From the NCBI GenBank assembly GCA_020631215.1, contig JAHDHS010000006.1, forward strand, positions 38,592 to 102,591: DNA of 64,000 bases. The letters run 5' to 3'. Of the stretch, positions 53,609 to 62,076 are shown piece by piece (within the stretch, counting starts at the first letter, position 1; each line of letters begins with the position of its first letter). Made by a program: the position numbers and the translations under genes. A model generated the notes under the pieces. That model did no database searches. It saw nothing but the letters and a program-made list of their open reading frames with translations, and had not been told where the DNA came from. The DNA comes from Hellea sp. (GTDB taxonomy: Bacteria > Pseudomonadota > Alphaproteobacteria > Caulobacterales > Maricaulaceae).

Positions 53609-54321
53609 TGGCTTTGAGCCGGTACAAAAGCTTTGCTGACCGCAAGACTTTGCAGGCCGCTACAGCAGCCCGTATCGCGGCGGGCCTGATGGAATCTATC
53701 AATGCGAAAGGAAAGGCGAGCCTGTTTTTATCCGGCGGGTCGACGCCTGGACCGGTCTATGAGGCTTTATCAGAGGTCGATTTGCCTTGGGACAAGGTCG
53801 ATGTCGGTCTGGTGGATGAACGCTGGGTCGATGAAGATGATGAAGGGTCTAATGCGACGCTCATTCGCAGGACGCTTTTGCGCGGCGCGGCCGGTAAAGC
53901 CAATTTCACGCCCATGAAAACAGATCACGTGACCCCGCAAGCCGGACAGGATGTGGTGGCAAAGCTTTATAAGCCCCTGCTTCAGACGCGCAGCATAGCT
54001 ATTTTGGGCATGGGTACCGATGGGCATGTCTGTTCCTGGTTCCCACAGTCGGCAGGCCTGACGCAGGCTTTGGACCCGGCCAACCCATCACCTGTTCAGG
54101 CGATCAAGGCCCGCCAAAGCGAGGTGACAGGAACCTATCTGGATCGCATGACGTTGACTTACAGCGCGGTGGCGGCTTGTGACACTGTTATCCTACTCAT
54201 CACCGGTGAGGCCAAGCGGGCTGTTATAGATCGGGCTCTTAACGGGGAGGGCGGCGATCTGCCAGTATCTCGGCTTTTATCATTAAAACCCGAGCAATTT
54301 TCAATTTACTACGCGGCTTGA
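53608..54321 (+). CDS. pgl: 6-phosphogluconolactonase
   Basis: 237-residue hydrolase of the DevB/Pgl group that opens the lactone made by Zwf. Recognisable pieces: FLSGGSTPGPVYEALSEVDLPWDKVDVGLVDERWV and ILGMGTDGHVCSWFPQS near residue 140. The ATG at 53608 overlaps the zwf stop; the ORF-track start 53593 is upstream of that junction and not used. edd begins three bases after its stop. Confidence 0.94.
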   Translation: MALSRYKSFADRKTLQAATAARIAAGLMESINAKGKASLFLSGGSTPGPVYEALSEVDLPWDKVDVGLVDERWVDEDDEGSNATLIRRTLLRGAAGKANFTPMKTDHVTPQAGQDVVAKLYKPLLQTRSIAILGMGTDGHVCSWFPQSAGLTQALDPANPSPVQAIKARQSEVTGTYLDRMTLTYSAVAACDTVILLITGEAKRAVIDRALNGEGGDLPVSRLLSLKPEQFSIYYAA

Positions 54322-54324
54322 TTT

Positions 54325-56142
54325 ATGGAGTCTTCCCTGCATCCCAAACTACAAGAGGTCACTGACCGGATCATTAAACGGTCCAAGGACAGCCGCGCAG
54401 CCTATTTGGAGGTCACAGCCTCCATGCGCCCGGACGGCCCGGTTCGCGCAGGGCTGCATGCGGGCAATCAGGCCCATGCCTATGCGGGTTGTGCGTTAAA
54501 AGATAAAACCGCTCTATTGGGCGCGAAGTGGCCGAATGTCGGCATCGTGACGTCCTATAATGACATGTTGTCCGCCCATGCGCCCTATGCGGGTTATCCG
54601 GAAATCATCAAAACGGCGGCACGCAAGTCCGGCGCAACGGCGCAGGTGGCAGGCGGCGTACCGGCCATGTGTGACGGCGTTACCCAGGGCACGGACGGGA
54701 TGGAGTTGTCTCTCTTTTCCCGCGATGTCATTGCGATGGGCACGGCGATAGCTCTGTCCCACAACACTTATGATGCCGGACTTTATCTGGGTATTTGTGA
54801 CAAGATCGTTCCCGGCCTGTTGATTGGTGCTTTGCAATTTGGCCATGTGCCCGCAATTTTTGTCCCGGCCGGGCCGATGCCTTCAGGATTGCCAAATAAA
54901 GAAAAAGTCCGCATTCGGCAGCTTTTCGCAGAAGGTAAAATCGGCCGGGAAGATTTGCTGAAAGCCGAAATGGAAAGCTATCACAGCCAGGGCACCTGCA
55001 CATTTTACGGAACTGCCAATTCCAATCAAATGCTAATGGAGGTCGGTGGGTTGCATATACCTGGCGCAGCGTTTGTGAATCCCGGACTGGGTCTTCGAAC
55101 CGCTTTGACTGAGGCGGCCACAAGCCGGGCGACTGAAATCACAGCTATGACGGACAGCTACATTCCAATCGCGGATGTGATCAGTGAGAAAACCATTGTG
55201 AATATGATTGTTGGGCTTATGGCCACGGGCGGCTCCACCAATCATGCCCTGCATATTCCGGCCATCGCCAAGGCCGCCGGCATTATCGTTGATTGGAATG
55301 ATTTTGACGCGATTTCTAAAGTCGTACCCTTGCTGACAAAAGTTTATCCGAATGGTGATAAGGATGTGAACCATTTCCACGCTGCGGGCGGTATGGGCTA
55401 TCTGATCCGCGAATTGCTAGACGCTGGTTTGCTACACGAAGACGTCATGACCGTGATGGGGCAGGGGCTGCGGGCCTATACACAGGAACCTGTCATGGAC
55501 GGTGACAAGGTTATATGGCGCGACGCGCCGACTAAATCACTCGACGCCGAGATATTAACAACTCCGGATGAGCCCTTCCGTCCGGATGGCGGCCTTACAG
55601 TCTTGACCGGATCGCTTGGCCGGAGTGTGATTAAGTCATCGGCTGTTCGCCGCAAGCATCACAGGGTTACGGCCCCGGCGGCGGTGTTTGACAGCCAGTA
55701 TGATATGCTCACCGCTTTTCATGCTGGAGAACTAGATAAGGATGCGGTGGTCGTCGTGCGCTTTCAAGGCCCGAGTGCCAATGGCATGCCGGAGCTTCAC
55801 AAGCTTACGCCGTCATTGGGCGTCTTGCAGGATAAGGGCTTCAATGTTGCGCTCGTTACGGATGGCCGAATGTCCGGCGCCTCCGGGAAAGTCCCTGCCG
55901 CGATCCATGTGACGCCCGAAGCGGCCCATGGCGGCCCGCTCGCTAAGGTCAAGGATGGCGACATGATCACGCTGGACGCGACAACAGGGCAGCTATTGAT
56001 CGATATCGATCCGGAGGCTTTCGCCGCCCGCACGCCGGATCCTTACAAACCGAACCAAAAGCGCATTGGCTTTGGCCGCGATATTTTCAAAACCTTCCGC
56101 ACACAATGCCACTCAGCCGAGACCGGCGCGGGGATATTCTAG
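54325..56142 (+). CDS. edd: Phosphogluconate dehydratase
   Basis: Entner-Doudoroff enzyme dehydrating 6-phosphogluconate to KDPG, a [4Fe-4S] protein of the IlvD/Edd family, 605 residues. Cluster cysteines appear in [20 protein letters not shown] and [11 protein letters not shown], plus [20 protein letters not shown]. Further family blocks: [54 protein letters not shown]. The KDPG aldolase gene eda is not in the window and must lie elsewhere. Confidence 0.97.
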   Translation: MESSLHPKLQEVTDRIIKRSKDSRAAYLEVTASMRPDGPVRAGLHAGNQAHAYAGCALKDKTALLGAKWPNVGIVTSYNDMLSAHAPYAGYPEIIKTAARKSGATAQVAGGVPAMCDGVTQGTDGMELSLFSRDVIAMGTAIALSHNTYDAGLYLGICDKIVPGLLIGALQFGHVPAIFVPAGPMPSGLPNKEKVRIRQLFAEGKIGREDLLKAEMESYHSQGTCTFYGTANSNQMLMEVGGLHIPGAAFVNPGLGLRTALTEAATSRATEITAMTDSYIPIADVISEKTIVNMIVGLMATGGSTNHALHIPAIAKAAGIIVDWNDFDAISKVVPLLTKVYPNGDKDVNHFHAAGGMGYLIRELLDAGLLHEDVMTVMGQGLRAYTQEPVMDGDKVIWRDAPTKSLDAEILTTPDEPFRPDGGLTVLTGSLGRSVIKSSAVRRKHHRVTAPAAVFDSQYDMLTAFHAGELDKDAVVVVRFQGPSANGMPELHKLTPSLGVLQDKGFNVALVTDGRMSGASGKVPAAIHVTPEAAHGGPLAKVKDGDMITLDATTGQLLIDIDPEAFAARTPDPYKPNQKRIGFGRDIFKTFRTQCHSAETGAGIF

Positions 56143-56144
56143 TC

Positions 56145-57101
56145 ATGATTTTGGCTGGGGATATAGGCGGCACGAATGCCCGTTTCGGGTGTCTAGAAAA
56201 GAAAGCTCAAGGCGGCTGGACTGTAAATCACTTCACTAAAATCAGAGGCGCAGATTTCTCAACCTTTGACGAAGCTTTAGACTCTTACCTATCCGGGCTT
56301 GCCCAGAAACCACGGCGCGCGGCCTTTGCTGCCGCTGGTCCGGTTGAGGATGGCTACATCAATTTAACCAATGCCGATTGGCAAATATCAGCCAGACGGC
56401 TGGAAGATGTCCATGATTTGGATGTCTGCATGTTATTCAATGATTTTTCCGGTATGACGCGCTCTATACCGGAACTCACCGACGATAATTTTACAATTAT
56501 TCGCGATGGACAGCCTAGGGAAAATGAACCGATTTTAGTGGCCGGGCCGGGAACGGGATTTGGTGTTGGCTATCTCGTGCCGACCCGATCGGGTTGGCAC
56601 GTCATGTCTACTGAGGGCGGTCATATTTCATATAGCGCAAAGTCGAAATTAGAGCTCGATTTACTACAAGTGCTCAACCATGACCGGGATTTTGTGTCAC
56701 TGGAACTGGTCAGTTCGGGTAAAGGTCTTCCTATTATCCATAAAGCTGTCTGCGATATCCATGGTGTGAAATATGAATTTATGGAACCGGACCTCATTCG
56801 CGAAGCAGCGAAAAATCATGATCCTGTTTGTGCAGATGTTTGCCGTATCAGGGCGATGGCGACAATGGGCGCGATTGGTGATTTGGCGCTGGCAGGTGGT
56901 GCCAGAGGCGGCATTGTGCTGGCTGGTGGCGTGAGTGAACGCATGATCGATTATTATATGCAGGCCCCGGCTATGAACCGTTTCCTCAATCGCGGCGCGC
57001 GGTCTGATTATGTTAGAGATATTCCTGTGCGCCTGCTTACATGCCCGCTTGCGCCGCTGATCGGCTCCGCGGCATTACTGGAAGATCAATCTACTGAGTA
57101 A
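56145..57101 (+). CDS. glk: Glucokinase
   Basis: ATP-dependent glucokinase of the bacterial Glk family, 318 residues from ATG 56145. ATP site LAGDIGGTNARFGCL, TNADWQISARRLED, NDFSGMTRSIPEL, the AGPGTGFGVGYLVP motif and a C-terminal GGIVLAGGVSERMIDYY. Last gene of the gap-to-glk operon; the start overlaps nothing, beginning two bases after edd ends. It converges with the formylglycine-type lipoprotein gene, overlapping it by 16 bases. Together with zwf, pgl and edd it makes a full entry into Entner-Doudoroff metabolism. Confidence 0.94.
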   Translation: MILAGDIGGTNARFGCLEKKAQGGWTVNHFTKIRGADFSTFDEALDSYLSGLAQKPRRAAFAAAGPVEDGYINLTNADWQISARRLEDVHDLDVCMLFNDFSGMTRSIPELTDDNFTIIRDGQPRENEPILVAGPGTGFGVGYLVPTRSGWHVMSTEGGHISYSAKSKLELDLLQVLNHDRDFVSLELVSSGKGLPIIHKAVCDIHGVKYEFMEPDLIREAAKNHDPVCADVCRIRAMATMGAIGDLALAGGARGGIVLAGGVSERMIDYYMQAPAMNRFLNRGARSDYVRDIPVRLLTCPLAPLIGSAALLEDQSTE

Positions 57102-58012
57102 ACAAGCCGGAAGCCAATGTGATTGGTTGAGAAATCAAGTTCCTGATTTTGTCGGGCGGCTGGACGGTAGCGGCGGCAATAATTGCTTGCGCACAAATAA
57201 GACCCGCCTTTGATGATGCCTTGATTGCTGGCCTGATCACTGTCTTTGGTCCATTCCCAAAGATTTCCTGTCATGTCATACAGGCCATATCCATTGGGCT
57301 CATAACATCCCACAGGGGCGGTGCCGACATATCCGTCATCCGCCCGGTTGATGACCGGGAATATACCCTGCCATGTATTAGCGCGGGGAATATCCATTTG
57401 ATCAGGCTCCACATCGCCCCATTCATAGGCCGCGCCATCCAGCCCGCCGCGCGCGGCATATTCCCATTGCGCTTCGCTTGGTAAATCCCCGCCTGCCCAT
57501 ACAGCAAAAGCGAGGGCATCTTCATAGGCGATATGATTGACGGGATGGTTCATCTCGGCGGCTATCTTTGATTGGGACCCATCCGGTTTGTCCCATGCTG
57601 CGCCGGGCACAAATTGCCAACGCCCGGCCTGACTATCACCGACAGCCATCGAAAAGACTGCGGAGCCTGCCACTAATTTATCCTCTGGAATATTGGGATG
57701 TAATGCTGGATCAGGTTTGCGCTCCGCGACTGTTACATAGCCGGTGGCTTTGATGAATTCTTGAAACTGTGCCCGTGTCACCTCGAAAGGATCGATTTTA
57801 AATGGCGCAAGGGTGAAAGTCCTCACCGGCCCTTCATCTGAATAATGGTTGTCAGAGCCCATTTGAAAGGTTCCGCCCGATAAGGATATGGGGCTCGCAC
57901 CAATTGGGTCTTGGCACGCATTGGTCTGAGTAGGGCCCGGCAAGTCTTTTTGGCCGCACGCGGCCAAGGAAAATGCACAGGCGAAGATAAATGCTGCTGA
58001 CTTAAGTTTCAT
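57086..58012 (-). CDS. Lipoprotein of the formylglycine-generating enzyme (SUMF1) family
   Basis: 308 residues from ATG 58012 (MKLKSAAFIFACAFSLAACGQ). The signal sequence and lipobox LAAC predict an anchored, exported protein. The FGE-sulfatase domain follows: GGTFQMGSDNHYSDEGPVRTFTLAPFKIDPFEVTRAQFQEFIKATGYVT, a typical NHPVNHIAYEDALAFAVWAGGDLPSEAQWEYAARGG, and GNLWEWTKD. Near the C terminus GGSYLCASNYCRRYRPAAR keeps both cysteines corresponding to the copper-binding pair of true FGEs, which many SUMF1-like proteins lack. That implies oxidation of a cysteine to formylglycine in an exported partner, most likely a sulfatase, none of which is adjacent. Confidence 0.88.
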   Translation of the reverse strand: MKLKSAAFIFACAFSLAACGQKDLPGPTQTNACQDPIGASPISLSGGTFQMGSDNHYSDEGPVRTFTLAPFKIDPFEVTRAQFQEFIKATGYVTVAERKPDPALHPNIPEDKLVAGSAVFSMAVGDSQAGRWQFVPGAAWDKPDGSQSKIAAEMNHPVNHIAYEDALAFAVWAGGDLPSEAQWEYAARGGLDGAAYEWGDVEPDQMDIPRANTWQGIFPVINRADDGYVGTAPVGCYEPNGYGLYDMTGNLWEWTKDSDQASNQGIIKGGSYLCASNYCRRYRPAARQNQELDFSTNHIGFRLVYSVD

Positions 58013-58141
58013 AATGTGTCTTATCTGACAGGTCATGTTTTCCCAATAGATAGTTGGCTGCCGAAATGGAAAGTGTTTGGGGTGAATATCGCCCGTAAAA
58101 TTAACTCGCCAAACGTCCTTGTTATGCTATAACATGGCCCG

Positions 58142-59152
58142 ATGAGTGCATTGCCGGATATAGAACAGGCGGCGGTTGATGACCGTTTTGATCAGCCCGA
58201 CCGCCGGGGCCGTCCCGGGCGTTTGCCGCCTGAAGGGTCTGGCCGTATCACGCGCCGGATTACGGCGGTGGCGGTTTTGCTCGGCCTCGTTATGGCGGCG
58301 GGTAAATTATGGCTATGGCAGGAAACGCATTCGGTTGGCCTGCTGGCGTCTCTCGTGCATTCTTTATTGGACATTGTCGGGGCTATCTCGAGCTTTGTGG
58401 CCGTGCGCTACGCAGCTAAGAGCCCGGATGCGGAATATCGATTTGGGCGGGGCAAAGCCGAGAGCTTTTCCGCAGTATTTCAAGTCTGCCTGATCGTTTT
58501 TGCGGCGCTTCACCTGCTTGAGGAGGTGATCGAGCGTCTTGGGCATACAGGGCACATTGAGCAAAGCGGGCTGGCCATTCTGGTCCTGTCTCTCTTTATC
58601 GTACTGACACTTTGGTTGATCATCGCGCAAAGCTGGGCGATCCGTGCGACGGGCTCAATCGCGGTTCGGGGTGATCGGGCGCACTATACCGCCGATCTAT
58701 TTGCCAATGTTTTTGTCATGATCGGGATTGCGATTACGGCCTTTACGTCCTTTATCTGGGCGGATGTGATTGTCGGCGGAGTGATGGTTTTATGGCTCCT
58801 GTGGACGGCGCTAAAGATTGCCCGACTGGCTTGGGCACAATTAATGGATATGGAGCTGAACGCAGATGAACGCGCGGCCTTAACGCGTCTGGCCATGGCC
58901 GACCCAAAGGTTCGCGCTGTGCATGACCTGCGCACGCGTGCGTCAGGGCCGCATCTACATGTTCAAATGCGTTTGGATTTGGATGAAACCCTGTCTCTGT
59001 CAGAGGCGCATGATATTATCCTTGCCGCTGAGGCCCGCATGATGACGGCATTTCCGGCCGCGGATATCCTGATCCATCCGCACCCGGCGGGATGTGGCCA
59101 CAGCCATGGCAATCACCGCTTTCAGCTGCCGACAGAATCACCACCCGGTTAA
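58142..59152 (+). CDS. Cation diffusion facilitator (zinc/iron efflux) family transporter
   Basis: 336-residue CDF protein with six membrane helices and a cytoplasmic C-terminal domain. Site A ligands read HSLLD in helix 2 and HYTAD in helix 5: the His-Asp/His-Asp pattern of zinc-selective members rather than the Asp-Asp of iron/cadmium FieF. YRFGRGKAESFSAVFQ is the loop after helix 2 to 3. The soluble domain ends with an LIHPHPAGCGHSHGN metal-binding tail. Start at 58142 keeps an N-terminal extension of about 40 polar residues. Zn2+ efflux is inferred from ligands only. Confidence 0.9.
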   Translation: MSALPDIEQAAVDDRFDQPDRRGRPGRLPPEGSGRITRRITAVAVLLGLVMAAGKLWLWQETHSVGLLASLVHSLLDIVGAISSFVAVRYAAKSPDAEYRFGRGKAESFSAVFQVCLIVFAALHLLEEVIERLGHTGHIEQSGLAILVLSLFIVLTLWLIIAQSWAIRATGSIAVRGDRAHYTADLFANVFVMIGIAITAFTSFIWADVIVGGVMVLWLLWTALKIARLAWAQLMDMELNADERAALTRLAMADPKVRAVHDLRTRASGPHLHVQMRLDLDETLSLSEAHDIILAAEARMMTAFPAADILIHPHPAGCGHSHGNHRFQLPTESPPG

Positions 59153-59186
59153 GTTTCCGTTATCCATAAATGGTTAAACAGACGCG

Positions 59187-59864
59187 ATGCGCACGCTCTA
59201 TCATTTTCCACTTCATCCGGCCTCCCGTCAGGCCCGGATTGCGCTCGCCGAAAAAAAGCTGAAAATCAAAGAGGAAATCATCGATCCATGGCAGCCCTCA
59301 GAGGCTTTCACGGAATTGACAGCCGAAAGTGTACCGCCCGTTTTGATTGATATTATTCCCGGCGGCACGGTCACGATTTCCGGCGTGCGCGCGATCACCG
59401 AATATGCCAATGATGGCAGCACGCGGCACCCTTTACTGGCCGAGGATGTTTTTGAGCGCGCCGAGGCCCGGCGCATTGCGGCCTGGTTTGACACACGTTT
59501 CACCGACGAAGTTGACGCCTATATTCTGTCTGAAAAGGTCGAGAAAACCATTATGGGCGGGGCCAGTGCCGATCCGGCTGTTCTGCGCGAGGGGCGGGAG
59601 CATTTGCAATTTCATTTGGGCTATCTCAGCTGGCTGCTGGAGCAGCGGGACTGGCTCGCCGGGCGAAAATATTCATTGGGCGATGTTGCGGCAGCGGCGC
59701 ATATTTCGGTGCTGGATTTCCTGGGCGAGGTCAAATGGCGCGACTGGCCGGATCTGAAAGAATGGTACCAAAAAATCAAAAGCCGCCCGGCTATGCGCGG
59801 CGTGATCAATGATCGCGTGGCCGGATTCCGCGCCCCCCGCCACTACACGGATCTGGATTTTTAA
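59187..59864 (+). CDS. fzlA: GST-fold protein resembling FzlA (FtsZ-binding)
   Basis: 225 residues with a thioredoxin-like N-terminal half (MRTLYHFPLHPASRQARIALAEKKL, VPPVLIDII) and a helical C-terminal half (DWLAGRKYSLGDVAAAAHISVLDFLGEV). The tail HYTDLDF resembles that of FzlA, the glutathione-S-transferase-like protein that binds FtsZ in Caulobacter and is needed for division. Position one gene away from queG fits what I remember of alphaproteobacterial synteny. The classical GST catalytic Ser/Tyr/Cys environment is not obvious. A near-CtrA box TTAA-N7-TTAT (59149-59163) lies 24 bases before the start. Alternative: an ordinary GST. Confidence 0.7.
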   Translation: MRTLYHFPLHPASRQARIALAEKKLKIKEEIIDPWQPSEAFTELTAESVPPVLIDIIPGGTVTISGVRAITEYANDGSTRHPLLAEDVFERAEARRIAAWFDTRFTDEVDAYILSEKVEKTIMGGASADPAVLREGREHLQFHLGYLSWLLEQRDWLAGRKYSLGDVAAAAHISVLDFLGEVKWRDWPDLKEWYQKIKSRPAMRGVINDRVAGFRAPRHYTDLDF

Positions 59865-59921
59865 TCAGGGCTGGATACGAAGCATAATATCTCTTAAGCT
59901 ATTCTCCAAAGAGAGAAGTTT

Positions 59922-60980
59922 ATGCGTAAAATATTTATCTCATTAGGTCTGGGTTTCTGGTTGGCTGTGTGTTCCGCGCTGTTGCCATCGAGTAATGCGC
60001 AGGTCCATGCTAGAGAAGACACCACAATCACTGCTGCTCAGGAAATGCTTGCGTGGCAACAACAATATATGACGATTGTGACTGAACTTAGCTCTATCAT
60101 GAGCGCTGATAATATAAGCTTTCTATACGGTTTGGATTATGACGACATTGATAGCGTAAATTTGGAATTCAGCGAATACGACTCCAAGCGTGAAAAAATT
60201 CTTTCAAATGTTGCTCAATTGAAGGCGAAGTTGCCGCCGCCTGAAAGATGGGACATTCAAAAATCACTATTCGATAGAACTGAGAAAGCTCTCTTCAAGG
60301 CGATGAAAGAGCAATATAAGGGCTTAAATTCGATGATAGAGGATTTTGAAATTGCTTCAGATTTTTCCGTTATCATGGACGAAGCGATAAGTGGCAATTC
60401 TGAAACGGCTTTGCATAATGTTATTATTCGTCAGATCGATGCCAGTGAACGTATGATCCAAGCCGAAAATAGTCAGGTGGATGCCTTCTTACTTGCCATC
60501 CCCAAGAATAATCCGAACCATCAATTTCAACAAATTGTCAAAGCCACTAATCTTGCAGGATTACAAGAAGCCCGATGGAGCCGTCTGATTTTGCAGGACG
60601 GGACGATCGAAGATAGGCAAGCCCTGGGGCTGGAAATGAAAAACCATTTAAAAGCAGTCCCGGATTTGATAGATACGGGCAGAAAGAATATTAAGTCATC
60701 AAAGAGAAAATTTGAAGCTTTGATAAATAATACCCGCGCGTCATCACAGCAAAAACAGTTCTTTAGACAAGCCATAAAGGCTCTTGATACATTTGAGGCA
60801 ACATTTGAAACGGAAGATAGAATTTTCCAAAATCAGCGTCAAACCAGTAACTTAATGCAGACGGCTTTTACCGATGACGAGCAGGAGGGTGAACAGGATA
60901 AAATTGATCTTGAGTTTTATGAGTTAATTGACAAACGGGCTGCCATCATGACTGATCGCCTGGCGCTGATGGGGCAATAA
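59922..60980 (+). CDS. Secreted helical protein of unknown function
   Basis: 352 residues; I recognise no family. A signal peptide (MRKIFISLGLGFWLAVCSALLPSSNAQVHA) predicts export, with cleavage after SNA or VHA. The rest is mostly charged alpha helix without cysteines, rich in Glu, Lys, Gln and Asn (for example LSNVAQLKAKLPPPERW, SVIMDEAISGNSETALHN, IKSSKRKFEALINNTRAS), compatible with a periplasmic coiled or helical bundle. The base composition is lower in GC than the flanking queG and GST genes. It sits between the FzlA-like gene and queG, five bases from queG, so it may be cotranscribed. No homologous partner can be named. Confidence 0.7.
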   Translation: MRKIFISLGLGFWLAVCSALLPSSNAQVHAREDTTITAAQEMLAWQQQYMTIVTELSSIMSADNISFLYGLDYDDIDSVNLEFSEYDSKREKILSNVAQLKAKLPPPERWDIQKSLFDRTEKALFKAMKEQYKGLNSMIEDFEIASDFSVIMDEAISGNSETALHNVIIRQIDASERMIQAENSQVDAFLLAIPKNNPNHQFQQIVKATNLAGLQEARWSRLILQDGTIEDRQALGLEMKNHLKAVPDLIDTGRKNIKSSKRKFEALINNTRASSQQKQFFRQAIKALDTFEATFETEDRIFQNQRQTSNLMQTAFTDDEQEGEQDKIDLEFYELIDKRAAIMTDRLALMGQ

Positions 60981-60985
60981 TCATC

Positions 60986-62020
60986 ATGAATTCGGCGCTG
61001 GCTTGGGAGAGGCGCGCGACGTCTCTGGGTTTTACCGCGCCTCATATTTTAGATTTGAACACTTTCGGGGATGAGGCTCGCCGGGGGCTGAAAAGCTATC
61101 TTGCAAAAGGCCATCACGGGACGATGGATTGGATGGCGGAGACATTTGATCGTCGTGGTCATCCGCTCGACCTTTGGCCGGAGGCAAAATCGGCAATTAT
61201 ACTGGGCATGAATTACGGGCCTGAAACTGACCCGCTGCTGACATTGTCTGAAAAAAGCAAAGCGACGATTTCGGTCTATGCCCGCAACCGGGATTATCAT
61301 GACATCATCAAAGGCCGCCTGAAAGAGATTGCCGGGTTGATTGCGCGCGATACGGGCGAAGATGTGAAGGTCTTTATTGATACGGCGCCCCTGATGGAAA
61401 AGCCGCTCGCCATGGCGGCTGGCTTGGGCTGGCAGGGGAAGCACACTAATCTGGTAAGCCGGGAATATGGATCCTGGCTGTTTATCGGCACGATCTTAAG
61501 CGCCGCTCAGTTTAAACCCACTCCGCCTGAAATCGATCATTGCGGCACCTGCCGCGCCTGTCTGGATATTTGCCCGACAGATGCGTTCCCAAGCGCCTAT
61601 GAGCTCGATGCCCGGCGCTGCATTTCCTATCTGACTATCGAACATGCGGGCCCCGTGGAAGAAAGCCTGCGCGAGGCCATGGGCAACCGGATTTATGGCT
61701 GTGATGATTGCCTGGCCGTTTGTCCCTGGAATAAATTCGCAGAGACAGCGCAGGAAATAAAATTACAGGCACGAGACGATTTAAACGCCCCTGATCTGGC
61801 GGCATTGGCACAATTAGGGGAGGCGGGCTTTCGGCAGAAATTTTCAGGCTCCCCGATTAAACGCATTGGCTGGCACAGATTTTTACGTAACGTGCTTTAT
61901 GCCATTGGAAACAGTGATGATCCGGATTTGAAACCCATCGCTGAGACATATCTTATGCATTGCGATCCGATTATATGCGATGCCGCTCACTGGGCGGCGA
62001 CGCGCTTGTCCTTGCCATAG
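60986..62020 (+). CDS. queG: Epoxyqueuosine reductase QueG
   Basis: Cobalamin-dependent [4Fe-4S] enzyme reducing epoxyqueuosine to queuosine in tRNA, 344 residues. The N-terminal DUF1730 region (LGFTAPHILDL, GHHGTMDWMAETFDRRGHPLDLWP) is followed by two ferredoxin-like cluster motifs, CGTCRACLDICPTDAFP and CDDCLAVCPWNKFA, and a HEAT-like C terminus (HRFLRNVLYAIGNSDDPDLKP). Located after the secreted unknown and before a glycosyltransferase. Its presence shows that this organism makes or salvages queuosine; queuine-related TGT-like protein in the AT-rich cassette is separate. Confidence 0.95.
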   Translation: MNSALAWERRATSLGFTAPHILDLNTFGDEARRGLKSYLAKGHHGTMDWMAETFDRRGHPLDLWPEAKSAIILGMNYGPETDPLLTLSEKSKATISVYARNRDYHDIIKGRLKEIAGLIARDTGEDVKVFIDTAPLMEKPLAMAAGLGWQGKHTNLVSREYGSWLFIGTILSAAQFKPTPPEIDHCGTCRACLDICPTDAFPSAYELDARRCISYLTIEHAGPVEESLREAMGNRIYGCDDCLAVCPWNKFAETAQEIKLQARDDLNAPDLAALAQLGEAGFRQKFSGSPIKRIGWHRFLRNVLYAIGNSDDPDLKPIAETYLMHCDPIICDAAHWAATRLSLP

Positions 62021-62076
62021 GGCGGTATCTCTGCCTTAATGTGGTCGTTGGGACAGATGATTGGGCTGGGGGATGC

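Noticed and set aside
61960-62076. Upstream extension of the glycosyltransferase ORF
   Set aside because: It overlaps queG in another frame; the ATG at 62077 has a purine-rich site and leads directly into the first membrane helix.
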